The notes: a model not told the origin generated them from the letters alone. Positions 51,891 through 62,606 are shown, counted from the first letter of the stretch. The stretch: 64,000 nt of DNA from an uncultured Bacteroidales bacterium (GCA_944325505.1 CALVAJ010000001.1:62001-126000); one strand, 5' to 3'. Program-made: numbers and translations.

Positions 51891-53906
51891 CTATTTCTGC
51901 AATGCTGTATGTGCGGCATTGCATGCCCTTTGCGGCCAGCATGAATCGGACGGACCGTCCAGTCCCATATCGATTGCCAGCAGTTTGCATGCACTGCCGT
52001 CTTTAAGGTTTATGTAAATTATTCCGTTATCGGCAATTACAGGAGACGACCAGATATTGGTCCCTATCTGTTCTTTGAACAAAACCGTTCCGTCCGGACG
52101 TATTACATGATAATATCCGGCGTTGTCTCCGCAATGTATGTTGCCATAGCAATCGATAGCGGGTGTCCCTCCGAATCCGTTGGGCTCCATATATTTCCAC
52201 TTCAGATTTCCATCTTTTGCGATTGCTACGATCTGGCCGCCGTCCCCTTTGTTTACTCCTGTATAGGAAGTCCCTTCGGAATCGAGGACAGGTCCGCTGA
52301 AATCAATCTTGCCGGCAGGCTCCGGAACATACTCCCACAGTTTGTTTCCGTTACAGTCATATGACATGATTATTCCTTTGCTGTCTTTTTGGACGGCGGC
52401 ATAGGTATTCCCTGATTCATCGATTGCTATTGTTGTCCCGTTTACATCGTACCCGTCGCATACATTCCAGTCCAACAGTCCCCCGTCCCTGTCGGCTACT
52501 CCATAACCTTTTGAGCCGGAGAGTCCGAAGTATATCTGTCCGGATTTGTCAGAAGCAATCATCCCTGTAAGTCCGCCTCCGACAGTAAGGGTTGACCATA
52601 CGGGTTCTCCTGTGTTCCTGTCAATCAGTTTTACCGCTCCTCCTGTACCCTGGTTCCCGACTATGATATTGCCGGAGACATGGATAGCCGGTGAAGTATA
52701 TCCGATTACGACTCCTGAAGGATAGGTGTATTTCCATTTTTCTGTTCCGTCCGGATTAATGGCATACAGATATACCTGACGGGTCTTGTCGGATCCTCCG
52801 GAAAGGATGTATATCGTACCGTCATTGTCGATACACGCAGATGATTTCTGCTGTCCGCCAGCCCCGTCTTTAGCAAGGTCGAATGTCCATTTGAGGTGCC
52901 CCTCTGGACTGTATGCATAAAGTTTAAGTGCATCTGAGGTAACATATATACTTCCGTCCGGGCCTATGGAAGGAACGGTTCCCCGTAGAGTGGAATTGCT
53001 TTCTATTGTCTGGCTCCACAGTATGACCGGTTCGGAAATTCCTTTTACGGAGACATTTTTTGTGATGGAGTTGCTTATTCCCTGGTCATCTGTGACTGTG
53101 AGGCTTATTTCAAAGTCTCCTGAATTGTTGAATATATGTACAGGATTCTGCAGCTCAGACGTTGTGCCGTCTCCGAAATCCCATAACCAGGATACTACCT
53201 GGCCGTCAGAATCTGAAGACATGTCGTTGAACGTTATTTCAAGGCCTGTCATAATATTTTCCGGCGACCATGAGAAGTCTGCTGAAGGAGGCGTACCTGC
53301 ATAACTGACCTTGACTGTCTTCTGACAGCTCTTTGTCCGTCCGTTATCGGTCGTTACGGTAAGCGTCACAATATAGTCGCCGGCTGCTTCATAGAGTTTG
53401 GAAGGATTCTGTTCGTTGGAAACGGATGTGTCGTCGTCTGTTCCGAAGTCCCATTCCCAGCCGACGATTTCCCCGTTTTCGAATGTTGACAGATCCGTGA
53501 ATTTTGCCGTTTCTCCGGCGAAATAGCTTTTTTTATCGAAAGAAAAGTCGGCTGTCAGTTCCCTGTCATCTTCCCGGATGATTACATCATGTGCGCAAGA
53601 AGCTTCTTCTCCATTTTGTGCGGTCACTGTCAATGTTATTGTGTATGTACCTTTTTCGGCATATACTTTTACCGGATTTTCTTTGGTTGAACGGGTACTG
53701 CCGTCTCCGAAGTCCCAATCGAATGCAATCAGTTTTCCGGACTCGAATGAAGATGTACTCTGAAGCAGTACCTTTTCTCCGGCAGCATATTCATTTTTGT
53801 CCATAATGAATTCAGCGACCGGTTTTTCCGGCGCGATGTCCTGTTTTGTCTCGCAAGAAGCCAGACACAACGACAGAATTGACAATGTTATCAGTTTCGT
53901 TTTCAT
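51891..53906 (-). CDS. Lipoprotein with three PKD domains and a PQQ-like propeller
   Basis: 671 residues. Lipobox LCLASC near Cys18. Three PKD repeats (about 30-113, 114-202, 205-292), each with the WDFG signature (FDWDFGDGST, WEWDFGTDD, WLWDFGDGTT). The rest (about 300-660) is a beta propeller of PQQ-like repeats (SIGPDGSIYVTSDALKLYAY, CIDNDGTIYILSGG). No catalytic site; probably a surface protein for binding or display. 31 bases after the EEP hydrolase gene on the same strand and likely cotranscribed with it. Confidence 0.88.
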   Translation of the reverse strand: MKTKLITLSILSLCLASCETKQDIAPEKPVAEFIMDKNEYAAGEKVLLQSTSSFESGKLIAFDWDFGDGSTRSTKENPVKVYAEKGTYTITLTVTAQNGEEASCAHDVIIREDDRELTADFSFDKKSYFAGETAKFTDLSTFENGEIVGWEWDFGTDDDTSVSNEQNPSKLYEAAGDYIVTLTVTTDNGRTKSCQKTVKVSYAGTPPSADFSWSPENIMTGLEITFNDMSSDSDGQVVSWLWDFGDGTTSELQNPVHIFNNSGDFEISLTVTDDQGISNSITKNVSVKGISEPVILWSQTIESNSTLRGTVPSIGPDGSIYVTSDALKLYAYSPEGHLKWTFDLAKDGAGGQQKSSACIDNDGTIYILSGGSDKTRQVYLYAINPDGTEKWKYTYPSGVVIGYTSPAIHVSGNIIVGNQGTGGAVKLIDRNTGEPVWSTLTVGGGLTGMIASDKSGQIYFGLSGSKGYGVADRDGGLLDWNVCDGYDVNGTTIAIDESGNTYAAVQKDSKGIIMSYDCNGNKLWEYVPEPAGKIDFSGPVLDSEGTSYTGVNKGDGGQIVAIAKDGNLKWKYMEPNGFGGTPAIDCYGNIHCGDNAGYYHVIRPDGTVLFKEQIGTNIWSSPVIADNGIIYINLKDGSACKLLAIDMGLDGPSDSCWPQRACNAAHTALQK

Positions 53907-53937
53907 GATACGGTCGTTTTAGTTTATGTTAAATGAC

Positions 53938-54864
53938 TCAGGTTCTGGGAATGAATTTGAAAGAAAAAGATATCGCCAAAGGGAAATGGTCCGACGGGTA
54001 AGATCCGTTATAGCTTGTATTTATAAGTTTCCATTCGTTTACCGCATAATTGAAATCCGGTATGCGGAGCATGATATGGTCGATCTGTGCTCCGTCATGT
54101 TCCGGCTCCGAACTTAATTTATATCCGTTATAGCTATGCCAGTCGGCATTTTCCGTATAGACAGCGTCATCTTTGGTATCCCGGAATTCTTTTTTCAGGA
54201 TTGAATAGGTTTCAGACCATTGGTCTGCATTGAAGTCGCCTGTAAGGAAAGCATGGTATCCTTTTGCGATTTCGGTTACTTTTCTGTTTATGATATCTGC
54301 GGCATGTTCTCTTGCCTGTTCGCTTTTGTTGTCCAGATGGATATTGAACAGAAAGAATTCATTCCCTGTCCGGATGTCACGGAATTTTCCCCAGTTGCAC
54401 ATTCTGGGACCGTTGCTTTCCCAGCTTTTCGATCCGGGAACATCCGGGGTCTCGGAAAACCAGAAAGAGCCATGATCCAAAAGATCGAACCGCGATTTTT
54501 TATAGAATATAGGATTGTTATGACAGTTCGGGTCTTCCGGATTCCCTGTTACGCTTGTTCCCGTATATGCGTAATCCGGAAGCATTTCCACCAGATCTTC
54601 CAAGGCGTCCAGATATGGTTCCTGAATGCCGATAATATCAAAATTATTTGAAAGTAAAATATTGTGTATCATTTCTTTACGGTTGACCCACGGTTCAGGT
54701 CTGTCAAATGCTACATTATATGTGGCAAGAGAAAACGAGATATTCCTCCATTCGGAATCATTGACTTCAGGATTGCTCTCTGGTTTTTTGCATGACAGGA
54801 GCAGAAATACTGACAATGGCAGCAATGCTGAAACTGCCAGAAGAACGACATGAAACTTGTGCAT
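53938..54864 (-). CDS. Endonuclease/exonuclease/phosphatase (EEP) family hydrolase
   Basis: 308 residues. Signal anchor or lipobox (LLLSCKKP, Cys25). EEP core motifs in order: LATYNVAF, IIGIQEP (metal-binding Glu), GDFNAD, DHIMLR and SDHFPL (catalytic Asp-His). Members hydrolyse phosphodiesters in DNA, sugars or lipids; an exported lipoprotein form more likely acts on extracellular phosphodiesters than on genomic DNA. Divergent from the ECF sigma gene of the second PUL with 134 bases between. Confidence 0.9.
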   Translation of the reverse strand: MHKFHVVLLAVSALLPLSVFLLLSCKKPESNPEVNDSEWRNISFSLATYNVAFDRPEPWVNRKEMIHNILLSNNFDIIGIQEPYLDALEDLVEMLPDYAYTGTSVTGNPEDPNCHNNPIFYKKSRFDLLDHGSFWFSETPDVPGSKSWESNGPRMCNWGKFRDIRTGNEFFLFNIHLDNKSEQAREHAADIINRKVTEIAKGYHAFLTGDFNADQWSETYSILKKEFRDTKDDAVYTENADWHSYNGYKLSSEPEHDGAQIDHIMLRIPDFNYAVNEWKLINTSYNGSYPSDHFPLAISFSFKFIPRT

Positions 54865-54998
54865 GATAAAATAAATTTAACATTGAATAGACGCGGAATG
54901 CATTGATTTGTCCCCCGGAAAAAGAAATTTGTATAAATAATTTTTCATAAGGGGACAAAAAAGCGGTTTACACGTCTATTATCTGACAAAGCTGAGCT

Positions 54999-55517
54999 AT
55001 GGGGAAAAAAGAAAATGACAGGATATGTGTCGAACTGTATGATAAGTACGCTGACAGACTGTATGCTTACGGTATATCTCTGGGATTTGACAAAGAAGTG
55101 CTGCATGATGCCATACATGATGTTTTTCTTAATCTGCTGCTGAAGAAAAATCAGTTGAAAGATATCAGGAACATACGCTGCTATCTGTTCAGGAGTTTCT
55201 ATAACAAACTTATGGATTTCAAGAGGAAAAAACGCGGGGAGGGAAATATGGAGGAAGTGCTTGATTTGCATATGACAGTATCCGTTTCGGACAAACTTAT
55301 AGACACTGAATATGAAGGCAGGCTGAAGAAAATCCTGGAAAGTATGTTGGACAAGCTGTCTCCGATGCAGAAAAATGCTGTCTATATGAGGTATATGTAT
55401 GAAATGGAATATTCTGAAATTGCAGAAATACTGAATGTTACACAACATGCCGTAAGGAAATTCGTTTCAAAAGGGCTCGGCAAGTTGAGAGACAAGAAGG
55501 ATGATATCATCCTGTAA
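54999..55517 (+). CDS. ECF sigma factor of the second PUL
   Basis: 172 residues. Region 2 (about 8-75: YDKYADRLYAYGISLGFDKE, then IHDVFLNLLL, ending RCYLFRSFYNKL) and region 4 (about 112-165: YMYEMEYSEIAEILNVTQHAVRKF). Followed after 20 bases by a FecR-type anti-sigma gene and then an STN-bearing SusC: a complete trans-envelope signalling set in which substrate at SusC frees the sigma factor. DNA here is more A/T-rich than the housekeeping genes to the left. Confidence 0.94.
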   Translation: MGKKENDRICVELYDKYADRLYAYGISLGFDKEVLHDAIHDVFLNLLLKKNQLKDIRNIRCYLFRSFYNKLMDFKRKKRGEGNMEEVLDLHMTVSVSDKLIDTEYEGRLKKILESMLDKLSPMQKNAVYMRYMYEMEYSEIAEILNVTQHAVRKFVSKGLGKLRDKKDDIIL

Positions 55518-55537
55518 AGGTTTAAAGGGAGTAGAAA

Positions 55538-56701
55538 ATGGTGAAGGATTATAGCAAATATTCGGTAGAGGACTTTTTAAAGGACACTTCGTTCCTGATC
55601 TGGTGTTTTGACCCGGACAAGGAATCGAGCCAGTTCTGGAGGAGCTTTATGACAGATTATCCGGAAGCGTATCCTGAATTCTGCAAAGCGGTACAGATAA
55701 TGAATTCTGTCGATCTGGAGTCTGAATATATGCCTTCTGCGGATAAGGAAAATCTGTTGGCAAGGATACAGGCAGATTATAGGAAAGCCGGCAAAAGACG
55801 CAGGATAGGTTTATGGTGTGCAGCGGCATGTGTCGCCATATTGGCCGGAATATTCCTTCTTGTCCCGAAGGCTTACAAAACAGATAATGCGACTGATTCG
55901 GACTTGCTCGCAGGAGTTGAAAATATCAGAGTTGTCTATGGGGCATCCGACAGCGGTTTCCGGGAGACCAACGCGAAGACGGCGGTCATCGTATGCAACG
56001 GGGCCGGAACGATATCCGTTAACGGATGTACGCTTGATGCCATAAGCGGGAAATGCAAGTTGATCGTTCCTTATGGAAAGAGAGCCGAATTGCACCTTTC
56101 CGACAGTACGTGCGTATGGGTGAATTCCGGTTCGGTCGTTTCATTCCCTCCCGTCTTTAACGGCAAGGCAAGGAAGGTGGAGATGACAGGGGAAGCTTAT
56201 TTCAATGTCAGCCGTGATGAGGAGCGCCCGTTTATCGTCACTACGGAACTGTTCAGGACAAAAGTCCTGGGTACATCATTCAATATCAATACCTATGGAA
56301 TTTCGGAACAGTCGTCCTTTCTGGTACTGGAAGAAGGAAAGGTGGAGGTTTCCATTGGAGGGGATGACGTATTGTTTCTCACGGAAAATGATATGATTTC
56401 AGTTAAGGGAGAAAGCTACTCCATAATGGAAGTCGACCCGAAACTGTATACTGCATGGAAAGACGGATTATTGATTTTCGCTTCTGAAAAACTCAGCTCG
56501 GTGCTTGGCAAGGTAGGCAAATACTATAATGTTGAAGTAACATGCAGTGCCGATATTGAAAATCTTCGGTGTACAGGGAGGCTTGTGCTGTTCGATGACT
56601 TGTTCGACACATTGGAAATCCTTTCGACAATATTCCTCATACAGTTTGATGTGAGCCATAATGATGAGGGTAAATTCTGCATAGAAGCTGTCAGGCAGTG
56701 A
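55538..56701 (+). CDS. FecR-family anti-sigma factor
   Basis: 387 residues. Cytosolic sigma-binding N-part (about 1-88), one TM helix (about 90-110: IGLWCAAACVAILAGIFLLV), periplasmic FecR domain (about 170-275: YGKRAELHLSDSTCVWVNSG) and a C-terminal DUF4974 domain (about 315-385: LSSVLGKVGKYYNVEV). It holds the upstream ECF sigma until the SusC STN domain signals. 20 bases after the sigma gene. Confidence 0.95.
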   Translation: MVKDYSKYSVEDFLKDTSFLIWCFDPDKESSQFWRSFMTDYPEAYPEFCKAVQIMNSVDLESEYMPSADKENLLARIQADYRKAGKRRRIGLWCAAACVAILAGIFLLVPKAYKTDNATDSDLLAGVENIRVVYGASDSGFRETNAKTAVIVCNGAGTISVNGCTLDAISGKCKLIVPYGKRAELHLSDSTCVWVNSGSVVSFPPVFNGKARKVEMTGEAYFNVSRDEERPFIVTTELFRTKVLGTSFNINTYGISEQSSFLVLEEGKVEVSIGGDDVLFLTENDMISVKGESYSIMEVDPKLYTAWKDGLLIFASEKLSSVLGKVGKYYNVEVTCSADIENLRCTGRLVLFDDLFDTLEILSTIFLIQFDVSHNDEGKFCIEAVRQ

Positions 56702-56740
56702 CATTATTTGCAATAGGACCATAACACTAAAACAACGGAT

Positions 56741-59700
56741 ATGATAAACAGGGTTATTAAGGGCGCTGTCCTGGTATTTATATCGGGCCTGTTCATTAAT
56801 CAGGTTCAGGGCGCCGCGCAGACAATAGGAAAAACCGTGTCTGTTTCAGTTAAAGGTACTGTGGAGGAAGTACTGCAATTAATTGAACGTAAGACGGATT
56901 ATGCCATTGTCTATTCAGATGGGGTAAAAGAAGAGCTGTCCGATACGGTGTCCGTATCGGTAAAGGACATGCCGGTGCAGGATCTGCTGGAGGAGTTGTT
57001 CAAAGATAAAAATGTCAGCTATAAGCTGAAGGAACGGCAGATAATATTGCAGCCCCTGAATAGGGCAGAGCAGACGTCGTCACAGAGTGCTCCGGAGCCG
57101 GAATCCAGGATTTTCAGCGGGAACATAATCTTTGCGGATGACAATACTCCCGTAATAGGTGCCTATGTGTTTGCAGATGGGACTGACATAGGGACGATTT
57201 CCGGGCCTGACGGGACTTACAGCATTGAAGTCCCGCCTGAAGTGGAAGAGATTTCGTTCAGTTATCTGGGATGCGATACCAGACACTTGTCCGTTGCGGA
57301 GCCGCTGCTTTTCAAACTCGTCCAGATGTATCCGAGTGAAAGCAGTCTGGACGAAGTTGTCGTCGTCGGATTCGGGACCCAGAAAAAAGAAAGTCTGGTC
57401 GGGGCGGTACAGTCCATACGTCCGAACGAACTGAGAGCCACTTCCAGCAATCTTACCACATCATTTGCCGGGAGGATTGCTGGAATGGTTTCCGTACAAT
57501 CTTCCGGTGAACCCGGGGCGGACGGAGCCAACTTCTGGATAAGAGGCATCTCTACATTCGGCTCCAATACAAGCCCTCTTATAATTATAGACGGAGTTGA
57601 AGTCGTTGCCGAAATGCTTAATCATACCGCTCCGGAGTCCATTGAATCTTTTTCTGTCCTTAAGGATGCCACTGCGACGGCTTTGTATGGCAGCAGAGGT
57701 GCGAACGGGGTACTTATCGTAACTACAAAGGAAGGAAGAAACCAGGAGAAACTGACTGTGAACGTCCGCGCCGAGGCCGGTATCTCGATGCCTACTTTTG
57801 TTCAGGATATAGCGGACGGAGTCACGTATATGAATGCATTCAATGAAGCTTTGTGGACAAGGACACCGGAGTCCCAAAGGGGATCATACCAGCCATATTA
57901 TTCTGCTGAAAAGATAGAAGGGACAGCAAAGAAACTGAATCCGTACATATTCCCCGACAATGACTGGTACGGAATGCTTTTCAAGGATGTGGCCTGGAAT
58001 CAGAGCATAAATCTCAATGCAAGGGGCGGGGGAAAGAGAATCACGTATTTCCTGAACGCTTCGATTTATAATGAAGACGGTATAGTCAGACGCCCTGCCG
58101 AATCCAAGTTCAATACGAATATAAATTCCCAGAAATATATTTTTCAAAGCAATATAGCCGCGTATCTGACAAATACTACAAAAGTAAGTCTCAGGATGAA
58201 TACCCAGTTGTATTACCGTCATTTGCCGGATGAGCCTGTATCTGATCTGTTTTACTATACCATGCGGGCGAATCCGGTAACATTCCCGGCTACTTTCCCT
58301 TCCGAAAAGGCGGGCGGCGATTATACGGTGTACGGAAATTCAGAATCATGGGGTAACGGAATCGACATCAACCCGTACGCCGAACTTAGCCGCGGGTACA
58401 AGGACAGGCATACGAATTACATGACCAACAATCTCCAGCTGGACCAGGATCTGAGATTTATTACCAAAGGCCTTTCATTCAAGGGGATGGTGACATTCTT
58501 CAATAAGACATATAATGATGTGGCCAGATATTTCGAACCGTTCTATTATACATTGTCCGACTATATGGTAACGGATAACGGTGAATATGACTACACAATC
58601 CGGGAACTCGAATCCGGCTCTACATATTTGGGTACATGGACATCAGGACACGGATATCGCGAACTTCAGTTCCAGGCATCGCTGAATTATGTGCGTACTT
58701 TCGGGAATCATGATGTAAATGCAATGATCGTCTATCATCAGAGAGAGAAACTCAACAACAGGCCGACAGCGACGGAAAATGATGTCCTGCCTTTCCGGGA
58801 ACAGGGTCTTGCGGGAAGGATAACATACGGATACAGGAATAAATATCTGTTTGAAGTTAATTTCGGGTATAACGGCAGCGAGAATTTCATCAGAGGTAAA
58901 AGGTTCGGGTTTTTCCCGTCGGCCGCAGTCGGATGGACTATTTCCAATGAGCCATTCTTCCGGCCATTGAAAAAGGTTGTGGATAATCTGAAAATCAGGG
59001 CTTCATATGGTACATCCGGGAATGATGCCCTTGCCGCCAGGTTCCCGTATATATCAACCATTTCAATGAGCAACACATTGACGAACGTATATTTCGGAGA
59101 TAAATATACCCAGCAGTCCGGTCCGGAGATCACGCTGCTCGGCAATGAAGATGCAACATGGGAGATAAGCAGGAAATTCAATGCAGGTATCGATCTCGGC
59201 CTTTTCGGCAACAGCCTGAATCTGATCGTTGACGTGTTTCATGAAAACAGATCCGGAATCTTTATGCAGCGGGTATCCCTTCCGTCTTCAATGGGCTATA
59301 CGGGAGATACTCCTTATGGCAATATAGGCAAGGTAATGAACCGCGGCGTGGACGGGTCGTTGGAGTATAACAAGGTATTCGGGAAAGATTTCATAGTATC
59401 TGTCAGAGGTACGTTTACTTATGCGCATAACGAGATACTTTTCAGAGATGAGGCGCAAGGTACGGCTCCCTATATGCTTCGGAAAGGACAACCTATCTAT
59501 CAGTTGTGGGGTCTGGTGGCTGACGGACTTTTTTCTTCTCAGGAAGAGATCGACAACAGCCCCAGGCAGACTTTTTCCGGAACGGTGCTGCCGGGAGACA
59601 TAAAATACCGTGATCTGAACGGGGATGGAGTCATAGATGAAAACGACCAGACTTCGCTCGGAAATCCTACAATCCCTGAAATATTTTATGGGTTTGGAAT

Positions 59701-60130
59701 GAACCTCCAGTATAAAGGTCTTGACTTTTCGTTCTTTTTCCAGGGAACAGGGAAATACAGTATAGAAATGATGGGCATGCATCCGTTCAGGGATGCGACA
59801 TATTCCGGGTTCAATCTGACCCAGTGGGTCGCGGATAATTACTGGAGGGAATCTTCTCCTGATCCGGATGCGTTGTATCCGAGACTGGACAACAACTGGA
59901 ACGAAAACAACACGCAGCGTTCTTCATACTGGATCCGTAATGGCGCCTATCTGCGGCTGAAAACGGTTGAACTGGGGTACACATGGAAATCATTCCGGAT
60001 ATATCTTGCAGGAACCAACCTGCTCACCTTTTCAAAATTCAGGCTTTGGGATCCTGAGCTTGGCCGGGGCAACGGTCTGGTGTATCCTTTACAGAAGACG
60101 GTAAAGGTGGGAGTCCAGTATAATTTCTAA
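56741..60130 (+). CDS. SusC/RagA transporter with STN signalling domain
   Basis: 1129 residues. Signal peptide about 1-27, STN domain (about 33-105: VEEVLQLIERKTDYAIVYS), carboxypeptidase-regulatory-like domain (about 122-200), plug (about 205-325: VVVGFGTQKKE) and barrel ending VKVGVQYNF. The STN domain contacts FecR, so this protein is both transporter and sensor. Follows fecR after 39 bases and precedes SusD after 27. Only distantly like the first SusC, so a different glycan is expected. Confidence 0.96.
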   Translation: MINRVIKGAVLVFISGLFINQVQGAAQTIGKTVSVSVKGTVEEVLQLIERKTDYAIVYSDGVKEELSDTVSVSVKDMPVQDLLEELFKDKNVSYKLKERQIILQPLNRAEQTSSQSAPEPESRIFSGNIIFADDNTPVIGAYVFADGTDIGTISGPDGTYSIEVPPEVEEISFSYLGCDTRHLSVAEPLLFKLVQMYPSESSLDEVVVVGFGTQKKESLVGAVQSIRPNELRATSSNLTTSFAGRIAGMVSVQSSGEPGADGANFWIRGISTFGSNTSPLIIIDGVEVVAEMLNHTAPESIESFSVLKDATATALYGSRGANGVLIVTTKEGRNQEKLTVNVRAEAGISMPTFVQDIADGVTYMNAFNEALWTRTPESQRGSYQPYYSAEKIEGTAKKLNPYIFPDNDWYGMLFKDVAWNQSINLNARGGGKRITYFLNASIYNEDGIVRRPAESKFNTNINSQKYIFQSNIAAYLTNTTKVSLRMNTQLYYRHLPDEPVSDLFYYTMRANPVTFPATFPSEKAGGDYTVYGNSESWGNGIDINPYAELSRGYKDRHTNYMTNNLQLDQDLRFITKGLSFKGMVTFFNKTYNDVARYFEPFYYTLSDYMVTDNGEYDYTIRELESGSTYLGTWTSGHGYRELQFQASLNYVRTFGNHDVNAMIVYHQREKLNNRPTATENDVLPFREQGLAGRITYGYRNKYLFEVNFGYNGSENFIRGKRFGFFPSAAVGWTISNEPFFRPLKKVVDNLKIRASYGTSGNDALAARFPYISTISMSNTLTNVYFGDKYTQQSGPEITLLGNEDATWEISRKFNAGIDLGLFGNSLNLIVDVFHENRSGIFMQRVSLPSSMGYTGDTPYGNIGKVMNRGVDGSLEYNKVFGKDFIVSVRGTFTYAHNEILFRDEAQGTAPYMLRKGQPIYQLWGLVADGLFSSQEEIDNSPRQTFSGTVLPGDIKYRDLNGDGVIDENDQTSLGNPTIPEIFYGFGMNLQYKGLDFSFFFQGTGKYSIEMMGMHPFRDATYSGFNLTQWVADNYWRESSPDPDALYPRLDNNWNENNTQRSSYWIRNGAYLRLKTVELGYTWKSFRIYLAGTNLLTFSKFRLWDPELGRGNGLVYPLQKTVKVGVQYNF

Positions 60131-60157
60131 TGAACATATAAATAATATCGGCGGGTT

Positions 60158-62035
60158 ATGAAACGCATCATATTCATATTTTCTATCGTTGTTATGACAT
60201 CCGCATGTGCGGACTATCTTGATGTTCTGCCTGAGGGTACTCCTGAATTGGGAGATATCTTCAAAACGGAGGAACAGGCCAACAAGTTTTTGTCGACATG
60301 TTATAATTATATACCGAATATTGCAGGATATCGTCCTATGCCGGATTTCTGTGCCGGAGGAGATGTAATGACAGGCTGGGTCGGAGCGGTGAGGTGGTAT
60401 CCGTATAAAAGTCTTCTGTATAATGAAGAAAGTGCTACGCTGACATATTTCGGCATGTGGAATACGTCCGGAAATCCGGAAGGCTGCCAGAATTATGATG
60501 TATTCAAGGGAATACGGTATTGTTATATTCTTCTGGACAACATTGATTCCGTTCCGGGGATGAGTACGGCTACACGGAACCAGTGGAAAGGCGAGGCGAA
60601 ATTCCTGATAGCGTATTACCATTGGATGCTTCTTTCATACTATGGCCCGTGCCTTATAATAGACAGGGCGGTAAGCCAGAATGAGACGGATGAAGAAATA
60701 GTGTATCCTTCCAGGGCGAAGTATGATGATTGTGTGGATTTCATATGTTCCCTTCTTGATGAAGCGGCTGCATTGATGTCTCCGACTCAGCCGCTTGACA
60801 AGCTGGGGCATGCAACATCCGTCGCCGCCAAGGCGATAAAGGCAAGGGTCCTTCTTTATGCGGCAAGTCCGCTGGTAAACGGCAATGCCGAGTTTTATTC
60901 CGGTTTCAGGAATAAGGAAGGAGAGCCTCTTGTCAGTCTGCAATATGAACCGGAGAAATGGGAAAGGGCCCGGCTCGCAGCCGAAGAAGCAATAGAACTG
61001 GCGGAAGGGAACGGTTATAGGCTATATGAGAGTGCCCAGGCACAGAACCTGCCTGACAATGAACGTGGAGAGCAGAACTATCATGACTGTTTCGTTGAAA
61101 CGGAATGGATAAAAAACACCGAATATCTATGGGCGACCGGAAATCAGGAACATATCCGCAATATCCAGCTCAGGGGAGGAGCGAGAACTTTTGATCCGTA
61201 CAGCACGACAGGATTTAATCCGTATGTAGTCCCGACTTTTGAACTGGTGGAACTTTATCTGTCGAAAAACGGTCTGCCTATGGATGTAGATCCGGCGACA
61301 AAGGACAGGAATCTGTATGAAATGGATCCGGAGACACAGACGGCAGTCCTGCATCTGGACCGAGAACCACGGTTTTATGCTTCCGTAGGGTACGATAGGG
61401 GAGAGTATGAGATCAACAATGAGAAGATTATACTTTATTGCCGGAAAGGGGAAAGGCAGGGAAGTACCGGAGATATAGCCAATGAGTATCAGAGCTGTAC
61501 CGGATATGTATTGAAGAAATGGATTCATCGTACGCTTGCTTATGATGAAGGTACAAGGCAGTTTACATATCGGGAGTTTCCTTTCCCGATAATAAGGCTG
61601 GCGGAACTGTATCTGAGTTATGCGGAAGCTGATTTCGAGTATAACGGATCGTTGAGCCAGGAGAGTCTCGGATATCTTAACCGGATCAGACATCGTGCCG
61701 GTCTGCCGGATTTTGAAGTCTCGTGGGCTATGGCAGGAGGTCTGCCGTCAGGAGAGACTTTAAGGCGGGCGCTGCGGCAGGAAAGAATGATTGAACTGGC
61801 AATGGAAGGCCGTTGGTTTCATGATATCCGCAGATGGAAAATTGCCGACAGCATTCTCGGACATACACCGAAATCATGGAATATAGACGGTAGTACAGGT
61901 GAAGATTTTTATCAAGTAACCGAAATGCGGGAATCAGGGACGCGTGTTTTTTCCGTTCCTAAGTCGTATTGGCTCGCAATCCCTTTAAAACAGATGAATA
62001 TTAATCCCAACCTGGTTCAGAATCCGGGTTATTGA
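60158..62035 (+). CDS. SusD/RagB-family lipoprotein of the second PUL
   Basis: 625 residues. Lipobox at Cys17 (VMTSACADY). SusD-like N-part (FKTEEQANKFLSTCYNY; WKGEAKFLIAYYHWMLLSYYGP) and RagB domain (IIRLAELYLSYAEADFEY, LRQERMIELAMEGRWFHDIRRW) with the closing NINPNLVQNPGY. Pairs with the upstream SusC. Its stop overlaps the region just before the next start by a few bases. Confidence 0.95.
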   Translation: MKRIIFIFSIVVMTSACADYLDVLPEGTPELGDIFKTEEQANKFLSTCYNYIPNIAGYRPMPDFCAGGDVMTGWVGAVRWYPYKSLLYNEESATLTYFGMWNTSGNPEGCQNYDVFKGIRYCYILLDNIDSVPGMSTATRNQWKGEAKFLIAYYHWMLLSYYGPCLIIDRAVSQNETDEEIVYPSRAKYDDCVDFICSLLDEAAALMSPTQPLDKLGHATSVAAKAIKARVLLYAASPLVNGNAEFYSGFRNKEGEPLVSLQYEPEKWERARLAAEEAIELAEGNGYRLYESAQAQNLPDNERGEQNYHDCFVETEWIKNTEYLWATGNQEHIRNIQLRGGARTFDPYSTTGFNPYVVPTFELVELYLSKNGLPMDVDPATKDRNLYEMDPETQTAVLHLDREPRFYASVGYDRGEYEINNEKIILYCRKGERQGSTGDIANEYQSCTGYVLKKWIHRTLAYDEGTRQFTYREFPFPIIRLAELYLSYAEADFEYNGSLSQESLGYLNRIRHRAGLPDFEVSWAMAGGLPSGETLRRALRQERMIELAMEGRWFHDIRRWKIADSILGHTPKSWNIDGSTGEDFYQVTEMRESGTRVFSVPKSYWLAIPLKQMNINPNLVQNPGY

Positions 62036-62046
62036 TAGTGTTGCTT

Positions 62047-62547
62047 ATGAACAGGTTTATTTTCAGATGCGTGGTTTTTGCCGCAATGCTGGCATGTGTC
62101 GCGTCATGTTCGGGCGGACGTGGAGTCAATATTGAAATCCCGAGTGTCATTTATTTTACGGATGCCGGGTTGAAGACTGTCCTGCTGGACGGGAATGATG
62201 CTGCCGACAGACAGATTATGCTGAACCTTTACAAAGGCGGCTATAATGACGGGACCGTAACTGTATATGTCGGGCTAAGCGAATATGTCCTTGACAGATG
62301 GAATGAAGAAAACGGGACAATGTATAAATTGCTGGAGCAGCAGTATTGGGAGATACTTACCCCGAAGGTCAGTCTGTCAGGGGAGAACTGGACCGGACAG
62401 GTCTGTATCGGGCTGCATACGGCGGAAATATTGTCTGATCTCGACTTGGATGACGGGTATGTCCTGCCCGTTTCCATAACAGGACTTGAACATGGTGAAG
62501 CCAATGCCGATAAATGTTTTGTTCTGCTGTATCTGTCCATGGAATGA
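62047..62547 (+). CDS. DUF1735-like lipoprotein
   Basis: 166 residues from ATG 62047. Lipobox LACVASC near Cys22. The soluble part is beta-rich with YFTDAGLKTVLLDGND, VYVGLSEYVLDRWNEENGT and LDDGYVLPVSI; this matches the BT_3987-like/DUF1735 N-domain found in lipoproteins encoded after SusD. It is only about one domain long, whereas relatives often carry a C-terminal glycan-binding module. Likely a small accessory surface protein. Confidence 0.75.
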   Translation: MNRFIFRCVVFAAMLACVASCSGGRGVNIEIPSVIYFTDAGLKTVLLDGNDAADRQIMLNLYKGGYNDGTVTVYVGLSEYVLDRWNEENGTMYKLLEQQYWEILTPKVSLSGENWTGQVCIGLHTAEILSDLDLDDGYVLPVSITGLEHGEANADKCFVLLYLSME

Positions 62548-62568
62548 CAGTTTTCCGTTCGTTTTGCC

Positions 62569-62576
62569 TATATTTG
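62569..62576 (+). promoter_or_regulatory. -7 box of the GH3 gene
   Basis: TATATTTG, 30 bases before the ATG at 62607; no clear -33. It suggests that the glycosidase can be transcribed apart from the SusCD operon. Confidence 0.5.
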
Positions 62577-62606
62577 TCCGTCTGAGAATATAAAAAATTG
62601 ACTGCA